Below are positions 34,763 through 43,597 of a stretch of DNA of 64,000 nucleotides, one piece after another. The stretch is from Galbitalea sp036499165 (GTDB lineage Bacteria; Actinomycetota; Actinomycetes; Actinomycetales; Microbacteriaceae): positions 23,649 through 87,648 of the forward strand of contig DASYEE010000143.1 in assembly GCA_036499165.1 (NCBI GenBank). Reading direction: 5' to 3'. Numbering within the stretch: the first letter of the stretch is position 1; every line of letters begins with the position of its first letter. Under the pieces are notes generated by a model that worked only from the letters and a program-made list of their open reading frames with translations, was not told where the DNA came from and searched no databases. The position numbers were made by a program, and so were the translations under genes.

Positions 34763-35023
34763 ACGGTCGATCGCCGCGTCTTCGGCAGCGGTATCCTCGT
34801 CGTCCGGAATGACTTCGTCGCGGGCGTTGCGCTTGCCGCGGGTCGCCAGTTCGATCGCCATCTGGTCGCGCACCCTGCGGAAGAAGATGTAGGAGACGGC
34901 GAGGCCGGCGATCGCGGCGATGGGCGCCGCGAAGTACCACGGAGTGCTGATGAGAAGCAGCACCGCGAGGACCACCGCGAAGATCGCGATCCTGATGATC
35001 GTGTACTTGATGGTTGCGCGCAC
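34733..35023 (-). CDS. DUF4229 family small membrane protein
   Basis: A 96-residue protein with two adjacent membrane helices (residues ~8-28 and ~32-48) followed by FFRRVRDQMA and an acidic tail. This matches the DUF4229 layout common next to menaquinone genes in actinobacteria. It is convergent with menA, overlapping by 30 bases. Function unknown. Confidence 0.85.
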   Translation of the reverse strand: MRATIKYTIIRIAIFAVVLAVLLLISTPWYFAAPIAAIAGLAVSYIFFRRVRDQMAIELATRGKRNARDEVIPDDEDTAAEDAAIDRLDNHREAEN

Positions 35024-35077
35024 CGCGCCAGTTTACGGGCTGCTGATTCACGAAGCCTGCGAGCTTACAATGGCCGA

Positions 35078-35452
35078 ATGCTGAGATTCGACATCGTGAT
35101 CGTGGTCGCCGCCGCCGCGTTGTTCATCTATGCGCTCGTCGATGTGATCTCGATCTACGAATGGCGCATCAAGTCGCTCAACAAGATCAGCTGGGTCTTC
35201 ATCGTCATCCTGCTCGCCTTCTTCGTCGGGCCGATTCTCTGGCTGACGCTCGGCAAGGCTCGAAAGTCTGACCCGAACAACCCCGTCCAGAATCACGCCG
35301 CGCGCGCGCCGGTAGCGCCGGACGACGACCCGGCGTTCCTGCACAACGCCGGTCGCTACGAAGCGCAGGAGGAGCGCATCCGCAGGCTCGAGGCAGAGCT
35401 GAAGGCGCTCAACGACGAGGATCCAGGCAGCACCCCGAAATCCGAGAAGTAA
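35078..35452 (+). CDS. PLD_N-domain small membrane protein
   Basis: A 124-residue protein. Two membrane segments (IVIVVAAAALFIYALVDVISIY and ISWVFIVILLAFFVGPILWLTLGK) match the phospholipase D N-terminal (PLDNc) hairpin that is also found alone in actinobacteria. A linker and a C-terminal coiled-coil-like helix (AQEERIRRLEAELKALN) follow. No HKD catalytic motif is present. It lies just before menD on the same strand. Confidence 0.85.
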   Translation: MLRFDIVIVVAAAALFIYALVDVISIYEWRIKSLNKISWVFIVILLAFFVGPILWLTLGKARKSDPNNPVQNHAARAPVAPDDDPAFLHNAGRYEAQEERIRRLEAELKALNDEDPGSTPKSEK

Positions 35453-35484
35453 TTTCTCGAACGCCTCCACGAAACGAGATTCAC

Positions 35485-37134
35485 CTGAGCCACCAGTCGC
35501 CTGCCACCGCCTTCGCCGTGGCGCTGCTTGATGAGTTTGCCCGCCTGGGCCTTCGCGACATCGTCGTGAGCCCCGGCTCGCGCTCGCAAGCGCTCGCTCT
35601 TGCCGCAGCGGAGTACGAGCGGGCGGGCCTGCTGCGACTGCGCGTGCGAATCGACGAACGGGTCGGCGGCTTTCTCGCCCTCGGCCTCGCGGTCGAGACG
35701 GGCCTGCCGGTCGTCGTCGTCATGACGTCAGGGACCGCGGTTGCGAACCTGCATCCTGCCGTGCTCGAAGCTCATCACTCAGGTGTACCGCTCATCATCG
35801 TGAGCTCGGATCGCCCGGCAGAACTCCGGGGGATCGGCTCGAACCAGACGACTGTGCAGGAGGGGATCTTCGGCGCGGCGATTACGTGGAGCCGCGACAT
35901 CCCCGCGCCCCGCGGCGAAGCCCGCGAAACGGATGTCGCGACCGCGCTCGCACGCTCGGCCTGGGCGGCAGCGGGTGGCGGTCGCCCCCAGCCTGTGCAC
36001 CTCAACATCGCCTTCACGGAACCCTTGTCGAGCCCGGCAGAGCTACCGGAGTCTGATGTCGACTGGAGCGCAGAGTCCGACCAGCCGATCGAACCCGCTG
36101 CGCTGCGCATCCAGCCCTCACCCGGGACAGTCGTGATCGCTGGCGCTGGCGCTGGCGCTCGCGCCGAGGAGGTCGCCCGCCAGCTGGGCGCACCACTGCT
36201 CGCCGAGGTCGCGAGCGGCGCACGCTTCGGTCCGAACCTCGTCGTCGCGTACCGCGAACTGCTCGACACGGCCAACTTCGGCGACCGGGTCGAGCGCGCG
36301 GTCGTCTTCGGGCATCCGACGCTCACCCGCCAGGTTCCCGCGCTGATCCAGCGCGACGGGGTCGACACGATTGTCGTGCGCTCGCACTCGGCCGAGGACT
36401 ACAACCCCGGCCACCGGGTCGCGACCTTCGCCGACGCGGTGGATGTCGAGGGCGCGGCCGACGAGTCGCCCGCCGCGCGCTCGTGGCTGGGTCGCTGGGT
36501 GACCACATCCCGCGGCATCCTCGAACCCCCCGCCGAGCCGACCGCCGCCGAACTCGGCAACGCGGAATTCGCGCGACGTGAGCTCGCCGCCATTCGCAAA
36601 CCCGTCGACCGCAGGATGCTCGTGGAGGCCGTCTGGCGTGCCACCTGGCCGCACGACCGCCTGATTCTCGGCGCGTCGAGGCTGATTCGTGAGGCAGACG
36701 ACTGGGTTCAGGGCAAGAAGATCAGCGTGCACGCCAACCGCGGCCTGGCCGGCATCGATGGCACGATCGCGACATCGATCGGCATCGGGCTCGGCAGCGA
36801 GACCGACGGCACCACCCGCGTACTCCTCGGCGACCTGGCCGCGCTGCACGACGCGGGCGCGATGCTCTTCGGCGTGGGGGAGCCGCGGCCGCGCATCCAG
36901 GTGATCGTCGGCAACGACGGCGGCGGAACCATCTTCGACGGCCTCGAGGTGGCAGCAACCGCTCCTCAGGATGCGATCGATCGGGTCCTCCTGACGCCCC
37001 AGTCCGTCGACTTCGCGGCGCTCGCGGCCGCATACGGCTGGGCCCACCTGCGCGCCACCAACCGCGGCGAACTCGACCAGGCGCTGACGGCATCCACCGG
37101 TCCAACCCTGATCGAGGTCCCCCTCCCACGCTAG
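35485..37134 (+). CDS. menD: SEPHCHC synthase MenD
   Basis: A ThDP-dependent enzyme of ~550 residues that joins isochorismate and 2-oxoglutarate. Features include the N-terminal VVSPGSRSQALALAA, the cofactor Glu region RIDERVGGFLALGLA, and the ThDP-binding GNDGGGTIFDGLE near the C-terminus. The first ATG/GTG-type start is a GTG at 35518, but that removes ~11 residues (SHQSPATAFA) that are conserved as the start of other MenD proteins. The true start is probably the CTG at 35485 or an ATT at 35479. I mark the CTG form; the GTG form (538 residues) is the conservative alternative. Confidence 0.9.
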   Translation: MSHQSPATAFAVALLDEFARLGLRDIVVSPGSRSQALALAAAEYERAGLLRLRVRIDERVGGFLALGLAVETGLPVVVVMTSGTAVANLHPAVLEAHHSGVPLIIVSSDRPAELRGIGSNQTTVQEGIFGAAITWSRDIPAPRGEARETDVATALARSAWAAAGGGRPQPVHLNIAFTEPLSSPAELPESDVDWSAESDQPIEPAALRIQPSPGTVVIAGAGAGARAEEVARQLGAPLLAEVASGARFGPNLVVAYRELLDTANFGDRVERAVVFGHPTLTRQVPALIQRDGVDTIVVRSHSAEDYNPGHRVATFADAVDVEGAADESPAARSWLGRWVTTSRGILEPPAEPTAAELGNAEFARRELAAIRKPVDRRMLVEAVWRATWPHDRLILGASRLIREADDWVQGKKISVHANRGLAGIDGTIATSIGIGLGSETDGTTRVLLGDLAALHDAGAMLFGVGEPRPRIQVIVGNDGGGTIFDGLEVAATAPQDAIDRVLLTPQSVDFAALAAAYGWAHLRATNRGELDQALTASTGPTLIEVPLPR

Positions 37135-37173
37135 TTTTCCTCTCGGGTGAAGGGGCGGCGGTAGCGTGTGGGG

Positions 37174-38004
37174 ATGAGCATCGAGGAGAGGCTGCGCGCG
37201 AGCGCGGAGACTGAGCTGGCGGCGATTGATCCGGGGTCGACGCCGGGGTTCAAGGGTGGTAAATCCGACTCGGTCAAGGTGCTCGCGAAGGGGATCGCCG
37301 CGATCGGCGACCACCAGGAGCGCCTCTTCGCCGAGAGTCTCACGGGCGGCACCCGCCGCGTACTGCTCGTGCTTCAGGGCATGGACACGAGCGGCAAGGG
37401 CGGCACCGTGGAGCACGTCCTCGCCGGGGTCGACCCGCACGGGCTGAAGATCCACGCGTTCAAGGTGCCGACGCCCGAGGAGAAGGCCCACGACTTCCTG
37501 TGGCGGGTTCGCCCCCAGCTGCCGCCGCCGGGGTTCCTTGGCGTCTTCGACCGCTCACACTACGAGGATGTCCTGGTCGAGAAGGTGCACGCGCTGGCGG
37601 CACCCGGGGTGATCGAGTCTCGCTACGGCACCATCGTCGACTTCGAGGCCGACCTCGTCACAACGGGGACGACCGTCATCAAGGTCATGCTGCACCTGAG
37701 CTTCGGCGAGCAGAAGCAGCGCTTGCTCGCGCGGCTCGATGACCCGACGAAGCAGTGGAAGTTCAATCCGGGTGACGTCGACGAGCGCGGCTTCTGGGAT
37801 CAGTACCAGGACGCGTATGAGATCGCGATTCGTCGCACGACCACCGACGGCGCGCCGTGGTACGTGGTGCCAGCAGACCACAAGTGGTACTCCCGACTGG
37901 CCGTGCAGGACATCCTGCTCACCCACCTGAGGTCGCTGAACGCCGAGTGGCCGAAGCCGACCTACGACGTCGCGACCCAGCGCGCGAGGGTGGTCGACAG
38001 CTAG
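37174..38004 (+). CDS. ppk2: Polyphosphate kinase 2 family protein
   Basis: A 276-residue PPK2 protein. The Walker A is LQGMDTSGKGG and the Walker B DRSHYEDVL; WRVRPQLPPPG and the lid-region Arg residues (FWDQYQDAYE, RRTTTDGAPWYVVPADHKWYS, here shown in short forms) fit a one-domain PPK2. It transfers phosphate between polyphosphate and nucleotides; the class (NDP or NMP user) is not certain. I start at ATG 37174; a GTG two codons earlier is possible. It converges on a TetR gene with a four-base overlap. Confidence 0.9.
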   Translation: MSIEERLRASAETELAAIDPGSTPGFKGGKSDSVKVLAKGIAAIGDHQERLFAESLTGGTRRVLLVLQGMDTSGKGGTVEHVLAGVDPHGLKIHAFKVPTPEEKAHDFLWRVRPQLPPPGFLGVFDRSHYEDVLVEKVHALAAPGVIESRYGTIVDFEADLVTTGTTVIKVMLHLSFGEQKQRLLARLDDPTKQWKFNPGDVDERGFWDQYQDAYEIAIRRTTTDGAPWYVVPADHKWYSRLAVQDILLTHLRSLNAEWPKPTYDVATQRARVVDS

Positions 38005-38639
38005 CGCGGAGCGTATGCCCTGAGAAACGCCCGCACGCCGTCGAGCACAGACTGGCGGGCCGCAGCCTCGTCCAGCGGCTGGCTGGACTTCGCGCCATTG
38101 GTGACGCCGAGGAATGCGAGGGCGACAAAGTGGTCGGCGGCCAGCCTGGGGTTCGGAACCTCGAGCAGGCCGCGCCGACCGAACTCGACGAAGCGCTCGG
38201 CGATCGCGTCCTCTGGCGCTGTGTCGAACCAGTCATCGATGGTCGCGCCCGGCAGCTGCTGCACCTCTTTCGTGACCAGCTGGATGAGCGTGGCGTAGTC
38301 GGATGACCCCATGGTCGACGACACGATGCGAGTGGAGAAGGAGACCAGGGCATCCTCCAGGTCGTCGAACTCGGTGAGGTCGTCGTCGATCGCCGCTCGA
38401 ATGGCGGCCATGAGTGACTCGCCGAGGCCGTCGATCACGGCAATGAGAAGGGCCTGCTTGTCGCCGAAGTAGTCGTAGACCGTGCGCTTGGAGACGCCGG
38501 CGCGGGCCGAGATCGCATCGACGCTGGTGCGGTCGAACCCCTCGATGCGGAACAGGTCGCGCGCTGCGGCGAGGATGTCCGCCCGCTTTGCAGCGGATCC
38601 CTCGCGCAGGATCTTGCCCCCGGCTTCAATCGCCATCAT
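38001..38639 (-). CDS. TetR-family transcriptional regulator
   Basis: A 212-residue protein. The HTH is in RADILAAARDLFRIEGFD and ISARAGVSKRTVYDYFGDK. The C-terminal domain is a generic TetR ligand pocket. It is divergent from a DHA2 MFS gene with a strong palindrome between, and most likely represses that gene and itself. Confidence 0.92.
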   Translation of the reverse strand: MMAIEAGGKILREGSAAKRADILAAARDLFRIEGFDRTSVDAISARAGVSKRTVYDYFGDKQALLIAVIDGLGESLMAAIRAAIDDDLTEFDDLEDALVSFSTRIVSSTMGSSDYATLIQLVTKEVQQLPGATIDDWFDTAPEDAIAERFVEFGRRGLLEVPNPRLAADHFVALAFLGVTNGAKSSQPLDEAAARQSVLDGVRAFLRAYAPR

Positions 38640-38675
38640 GCCTCCAATCCGAAATCTTACTCCTGGGTGTACTTA

Positions 38676-38695
38676 ACTACACTGCACGGTGTAGT
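38676..38695. promoter_or_regulatory. TetR operator between tetR and MFS gene
   Basis: ACTACAC-TGCACG-GTGTAGT is a perfect 7-bp dyad; a second, partly overlapping GTGTA...TACAC dyad lies just left. It ends nine bases before the MFS ATG, which has no Shine-Dalgarno sequence, so repressor binding would block a leaderless or near-leaderless transcript. Confidence 0.7.
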
Positions 38696-38703
38696 GTGCC
38701 ACC

Positions 38704-40170
38704 ATGACCTCGACCTCTCCGGCGCACGCTGCGCCAGAACTCCTCCCAGACCGGCGTCTCACCCTGCTGAGCGTTGTCCTGCTCCTCGGTGCGATCGCAT
38801 CCATCCTCGACACGACGATCGTCAATGTTGCCCTCGACCACCTGCACATCGTGTTCCACGCGACGGTCGCAGACACCCAGTGGGTATCGACCGGATACCT
38901 GCTGGCGCTCGCCGGCGTGATCCCACTGACGGGCTGGGCATCCGAGCGATTCGGCTCACAACAGGTCTGGTTCGCCGCGGTCCTGGTCTTCCTCATGGGG
39001 TCGGTGTTGTGTGGGTTTGCGTGGAACCTGCCCAGCCTGATCGGCTTCCGGGTGCTCCAGGGGCTCGGCGGCGGCATGATCCTGCCGGTCACGATTTCGA
39101 TTCTCACGCAGGCCGCCGGCCCGGCCCGGCTCTCCCGGGCGATGGCCGCGATTGCGCTGCCGGGGCAACTCGGGCCCATCCTCGGTCCGGTCATCGGCGG
39201 CGCCATCGTCGATTCGATCAACTGGAACTGGCTGTTCTTCGTCAACGTGCCGATCTGCCTTGCGGCCCTCGTGCTCGCGTCGAAGCTGTTGCCGTCATCC
39301 GCGCACGATCGCACCAAGCGCCTGGATGTCGCCGGGTTCGCCCTGCTCACGCCTGGGCTTGTCGGCATCGCGTACGGCATCAGCCAGGCGGTCGGCGTGG
39401 ACGGGTTCGGGGCGCTCCGCGCATGGCTCCCACTCGCCGTCGGCGCCATCCTGGTCGCGGGGTTCGTGATCTACTCGCTGCGTACCCGACGCGTGCCGCT
39501 GCTCGATGTGCGCCTCTTTGCCAACCGGAGCTTCGGGCTCGCTGGCGCAATCACCTTCGTCGGCGGCTTCTCGATGTTCGCGGTCACCTTCCTGCTGCCG
39601 CTGTTCTACCAGGTGGTTCGGGGCGACTCCGCGCTCGTCACGGGGCTCCTGCTCATCCCGCAGGGCGTTGGCACGGTGACGTTCATCCTGCTGCAGCAGA
39701 GGCTGCTGAAGCACTTCAGCGCGCGCACCCTGATCATCGCCGGCCTCGTCGTCACGACCCTCGCCAGCATCCCGTTCCTGTTCGCGGCACCGACCGGCGG
39801 GGATGTGCTGCTGCTTGCTGCGCAGTACCTGAGGGGCTTCGGTTCAGGCATGAGTCTCATCCCGATGTCCGTGATCGCGTTCGGCAGCATGGCTCGATCG
39901 GATGTGCCGCGGGGGAGTGCCGCATTCAGCGTCGTCCAGCGAGTCGGTGCGCCGTTCGGTGTGACGGTGATCGCGGTGCTGCTGGAGAGCATCGGCGCGC
40001 ACGCGACGACCGGGGCCGCTGTCGCGAGCGCATTCGACGCGACGTTCGGCTGGGTGCTCGTCTTCAGTGCGGTGCCGCTCGCGCTGGCACTGCTCCTGCC
40101 GCGCGCAAAGAGGGCCGCCGCCGCCCCCGTCCCGACCGCCGAGCCCGCCGAGCCCGTGATCGTCGACTGA
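38704..40170 (+). CDS. MFS efflux transporter, DHA2 (14-TM) family
   Basis: A 488-residue protein with ~14 membrane segments. DTTIVNVALDHLHIVFHAT in TM1, WASERFGSQQVWFAAV (motif A-like) and GPVIGGAIVDSINW (motif C) identify an EmrB/QacA-type drug/H+ antiporter. Divergent from its probable TetR regulator. The ATG is only ~9 bases from the operator. Confidence 0.92.
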   Translation: MTSTSPAHAAPELLPDRRLTLLSVVLLLGAIASILDTTIVNVALDHLHIVFHATVADTQWVSTGYLLALAGVIPLTGWASERFGSQQVWFAAVLVFLMGSVLCGFAWNLPSLIGFRVLQGLGGGMILPVTISILTQAAGPARLSRAMAAIALPGQLGPILGPVIGGAIVDSINWNWLFFVNVPICLAALVLASKLLPSSAHDRTKRLDVAGFALLTPGLVGIAYGISQAVGVDGFGALRAWLPLAVGAILVAGFVIYSLRTRRVPLLDVRLFANRSFGLAGAITFVGGFSMFAVTFLLPLFYQVVRGDSALVTGLLLIPQGVGTVTFILLQQRLLKHFSARTLIIAGLVVTTLASIPFLFAAPTGGDVLLLAAQYLRGFGSGMSLIPMSVIAFGSMARSDVPRGSAAFSVVQRVGAPFGVTVIAVLLESIGAHATTGAAVASAFDATFGWVLVFSAVPLALALLLPRAKRAAAAPVPTAEPAEPVIVD

Positions 40171-40203
40171 TTGCGCAGATGGTCTCGCCCGCATCCTTCC
40201 CGC

Positions 40204-40282
40204 CGCAAAGTCGGAGATCCTGACAACACGCCGCGACGCGACTTCGGTCGCCCGGCGTGTCAGCGGGATTACCGACTTTGCG
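40204..40282. repeat. AAAGTCGG palindrome, copy 2
   Basis: CGCAAAGTCGG (40204-40214) and CCGACTTTGCG (40272-40282) are exact complements; TGACA-ACACGCCG and CGGCGTGTCA form the inner arms. It lies between the ends of the convergent MFS and menF genes and could act as a terminator for both. Confidence 0.85.
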
Positions 40283-40326
40283 TCGTGGGTACGGGGTCAG
40301 CCGGGCGAGGGGCTCAGGCGAGGGGC

Positions 40327-41562
40327 TCAGCCAGCGAACGCGTCGATGATGGGGCGAAACTTCATGCGCGTCTCGGCGAGCTCCGTGTCCGGCACGGAGT
40401 CGGCCACGATGCCGGCGCCGGCGAACGCCGTGACAGTGCCGTCGTCATCCACCTGGGCGCTTCGCAGCGCGATCGCCCACTCGCCGTCGCCGTCCGCTCC
40501 AACCCAGCCGACCGGTCCGGCATAGCGACCGCGATCGAACGGCTCGAGCTCATGGATGAGTGCAAGCGCCTTGTCCGTCGGGGTGCCGGCCACGGCTGCA
40601 GTCGGGTGGAGGGCGGCGATCAGGTCGAGCGAGGATGATCCGTCGATCAGTTCGCCCTCCACATCGCTCGCGAGGTGCCAGAGATTCGGCAGTTTGAGAG
40701 TGAACGGCTGCTCGCTCGATGTGACGTTGCGGCTGAACGGTGCGAGCGACTGGAGCAGGCTGCGGAGGGCGAAGGAGTGCTCGTCGAGATCCTTGGTGGA
40801 TGTCGCGAGCTCAGCCGCAGCATCCTGGTCTGCCAGCTCGTCGGCTCCCCGCGGCGCGCTGCCCGCCAGAACGCGCGCTGTGACGGCGCCACGGTAGGCG
40901 GTGACAAGGGTTTCCGGACTCGCTCCGATCAGGCCGTCGACGGCGAAGGTCCAGGTGCCTGGATAGCCCGATGCGAGTTCGCCGAGGAGCACGCGGAGAT
41001 CGGCGTCCGCAGGCAGGTGCCCAACCATCGAGCGCGCGAGCACGACCTTGCTGAGCTCTCCGGCGCGAAGGTGACCGAGCGCATCCGTTACCGCCTGCAC
41101 GTAACCGGGGCGGTCGAGCGGTCCGAAGTCGAACTTCACGTCGAGCTCTGCGCCGAAGGGCGTCGCGGCCGGCAGCTCAGAGTCACAGTCGATGCGGGTG
41201 ATCCAGCTGATGCCGTCGCGGCGCCCGATCACCACCGACGGGACGATGAGGACGCTGGTCCGCTCAGAATCGTCTGCGAAGGCGAATGCGCCGAGCGCGA
41301 CGAGGCCGGTGCCCGGGCGCACCAGCGGGTCCGTCACCTCGGCAGCCGCCGCGACCTGCTTCCAGGCTGCTGCGGCGTCCGTCATCCTGGTCGGTCCGGT
41401 GAATTCAAGCCGAAGTGCCTCGCCGACGCCCGCGATGCCCTGCCCGCGCTGGATGAAGACGAGCGGATGACGTGGGTCGACCAGCGGAACGAGCGGGTGG
41501 ATGTCGTCGATGGCTTCGGTCACGACCCGAAGCACGGGCACGCCGCCCTCCGGATGGTCCAC
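40327..41562 (-). CDS. menF: Isochorismate synthase
   Basis: A 411-residue chorismate-utilising enzyme. The C-terminal domain holds LSKVVLARS, SPETLVTAYRG, GSAPRGADE, the ELATSTKDLDEHSF block, LWHLASDVEGEL, LHPTAAVAGTPTDKAL and the final YAGPVGWVGADGDGEW, all typical of isochorismate synthases. It supplies isochorismate to MenD. It is divergent from menG. Confidence 0.93.
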   Translation of the reverse strand: MDHPEGGVPVLRVVTEAIDDIHPLVPLVDPRHPLVFIQRGQGIAGVGEALRLEFTGPTRMTDAAAAWKQVAAAAEVTDPLVRPGTGLVALGAFAFADDSERTSVLIVPSVVIGRRDGISWITRIDCDSELPAATPFGAELDVKFDFGPLDRPGYVQAVTDALGHLRAGELSKVVLARSMVGHLPADADLRVLLGELASGYPGTWTFAVDGLIGASPETLVTAYRGAVTARVLAGSAPRGADELADQDAAAELATSTKDLDEHSFALRSLLQSLAPFSRNVTSSEQPFTLKLPNLWHLASDVEGELIDGSSSLDLIAALHPTAAVAGTPTDKALALIHELEPFDRGRYAGPVGWVGADGDGEWAIALRSAQVDDDGTVTAFAGAGIVADSVPDTELAETRMKFRPIIDAFAG

Positions 41563-41618
41563 TCCTTCACAGTAGTACGCGAAGGGAAGCGGAGGGCTTT
41601 CTCAGTACACTGGAAGGC

Positions 41619-42395
41619 GTGAGCAAGGCGGATCTGAACAAGCAGCCAGATGAGGTTGCCGGCATGTTCGACGGCGTCGCCAAGCACTACGACCGCACCA
41701 ATGCGGTGCTGTCGGCCGGCAACGCATACCTGTGGCGAATCGCCACAGTGCGCGCGGTCGCGCCGCAATCGGGTGAACGCATCCTCGATCTTGCCGCGGG
41801 CACCGGCACGAGTTCCGTCGCCCTGTCGCACGCCGGCTCGACGGTCGTCGCCGTCGATTTCTCGGCGGGCATGATCGCCGAAGGGCGTCGTCGCCACAAG
41901 AACATCGAGTTCGTCGAGGCCGACATCGAGCACCTGCCGTTCGGCGACGACGAGTTCGACGCCGTCACGATCAGCTTTGGCCTCCGTAACGTCAACGACC
42001 CGAAGCAGGCGCTCGCCGAGATGTACCGGGTGTTGAAGCCCGGTGGTCGCCTCGTCATCTGCGAGTTCTCCAAACCGCCCCGCGCCCTGCTCCGAATCGG
42101 TTACCAGACATATCTGAACTACGTCCTCCCGGTGGTTGCCGCAGCCACCAGCTCCAATCGCGAGGCGTACAACTACCTCGCGGACTCCATCGAAGACTGG
42201 CCGGACCAGGGCCAGCTCAGCCAGTGGATCCGTGGCGCGGGCTTCATCCGGGTGGCCTACCGCAACCTCACATCCGGCGTCGTCGCCCTGCACCGTGGTC
42301 GCAAGCCCGTGGATGCCGCGGTGCTCGCGTCCGTCGCGAAGCGCAAGCGGTCGACGGGTCGCCGACCCGCCGCATCCGCCAGCACGGAATCCTGA
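41619..42395 (+). CDS. menG: Demethylmenaquinone methyltransferase
   Basis: A 258-residue SAM-dependent methyltransferase of the UbiE/MenG type. MFDGVAKHYDRTNAVLSAG, the SAM motif LDLAAGTGTSSVAL, and FGLRNVNDPKQALAEMYRVLKPGGRLVICEFS (key parts FGLRNV and LKPGGRL) are diagnostic. It makes the last step of menaquinone synthesis. I start at the GTG at 41619 with GGAAGG upstream; the frame is open further but overlaps menF. The C-terminus is Lys/Arg/Ser-rich. Confidence 0.94.
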   Translation: MSKADLNKQPDEVAGMFDGVAKHYDRTNAVLSAGNAYLWRIATVRAVAPQSGERILDLAAGTGTSSVALSHAGSTVVAVDFSAGMIAEGRRRHKNIEFVEADIEHLPFGDDEFDAVTISFGLRNVNDPKQALAEMYRVLKPGGRLVICEFSKPPRALLRIGYQTYLNYVLPVVAAATSSNREAYNYLADSIEDWPDQGQLSQWIRGAGFIRVAYRNLTSGVVALHRGRKPVDAAVLASVAKRKRSTGRRPAASASTES

Positions 42396-42437
42396 CCACC
42401 CGCCACCAACCTCCTTCCTCACAGAATCGACAAGCCA

Positions 42438-43523
42438 GTGACTCCGAGCGTTCCAACGGCTCGCCGCAGCAACACTCTGAGCTCATCGCTCGGCCTCGGC
42501 GAGAAGCTGTTCGCGTCGAGCGACGAACGTCGGCTGGCGAAGGCGATCGACTCGGGGCTCGATGAGGTCGAGGCCGGCCTGCTCCTGCAGATGTCATTCA
42601 CCGACGACCTCGCGGATGTCACGAGCCGGTACCTGCTCGATGCTGGCGGCAAGCGCATCCGCCCTGTGCTGGCGCTGCTCACAGCGCAACTCGGCACCGG
42701 CAACAATGCCAACGTCATCCAGGCCGCCGAGGCGATCGAGATGACGCACCTTGCTTCGCTCTACCACGACGACGTCATGGACGAGGCGCAGATGCGCCGA
42801 GGGGTTCCGAGCGCGCAGACCGTGTGGGGCAACTCGGTTGCGATTCTCACAGGTGACCTGCTGTTCGCCCGCGCATCGAAGCTCGTCGCAGACATGGGCG
42901 AGCGCGCGATCCTGTTGCAGGCCGAGACCTTCGAGCGGCTGTGCCTCGGCCAGTTGCACGAGACGATCGGGCCCCAGCCCGGCGACGATCCCATTGAGCA
43001 CTATCTTCAGGTCCTCGCAGACAAGACGGGTTCGCTCATCGCGACGGCGGCGCAGGTCGGCCTGATGTTCTCCGACGCGCCAGAGGAGTACGTGCAGCCG
43101 GTCGTCACCTTCGGCGAGAAGATCGGCGTCGCGTTCCAGCTGATCGACGATGTGATCGATCTCGCCCCGCGGCTCGATGAAACCGGCAAGACCCCGGGGA
43201 CCGACCTGCGGGCGGGAGTCGCGACGCTGCCGCTGCTGTACCTGCGCAGGCTGGCCGTCACCGACGACGCGGCGGCGTCGCTGCTACGCCGCATCGACAA
43301 CGAACTCGCCGGCGGCGCGCTGGGAGAGGGCGACGACGTCGTCTCGGCAGACCTGACGGCCGCGATCGCCGAACTGCGCGAGAACGTGGTGACCCAGCAG
43401 ACCCTCGACGAGGCACACCGCTGGGCGGCAGACGCCGTCGCGGCCCTCGCGCCCCTGCCCGACGGCCCAGTCAAGAAGGCCCTGACCCGCTTCGCAGACT
43501 CGGTCGTCGACCGCTCCAACTGA
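42438..43523 (+). CDS. Long-chain polyprenyl diphosphate synthase (menaquinone side chain)
   Basis: A 361-residue trans-prenyltransferase. The first Asp-rich motif is SLYHDDVMDEAQMRRG and the second is QLIDDVIDLAPRLDETGKTPGTDL; GGKRIRP near residue 70 is the usual IPP-binding block. It condenses IPP units onto an allylic primer to make the octaprenyl- or nonaprenyl-type tail; chain length is not predictable here. It starts at a GTG and follows menG by 42 bases, so it serves the same pathway. Confidence 0.92.
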   Translation: MTPSVPTARRSNTLSSSLGLGEKLFASSDERRLAKAIDSGLDEVEAGLLLQMSFTDDLADVTSRYLLDAGGKRIRPVLALLTAQLGTGNNANVIQAAEAIEMTHLASLYHDDVMDEAQMRRGVPSAQTVWGNSVAILTGDLLFARASKLVADMGERAILLQAETFERLCLGQLHETIGPQPGDDPIEHYLQVLADKTGSLIATAAQVGLMFSDAPEEYVQPVVTFGEKIGVAFQLIDDVIDLAPRLDETGKTPGTDLRAGVATLPLLYLRRLAVTDDAAASLLRRIDNELAGGALGEGDDVVSADLTAAIAELRENVVTQQTLDEAHRWAADAVAALAPLPDGPVKKALTRFADSVVDRSN

Positions 43524-43597
43524 GTGGTCCGCCGCTGTCCCCGCGGAGGGACACGGCCGCGACATGAGGCAACCAAGCACTGAAAGAGGAACATCGG

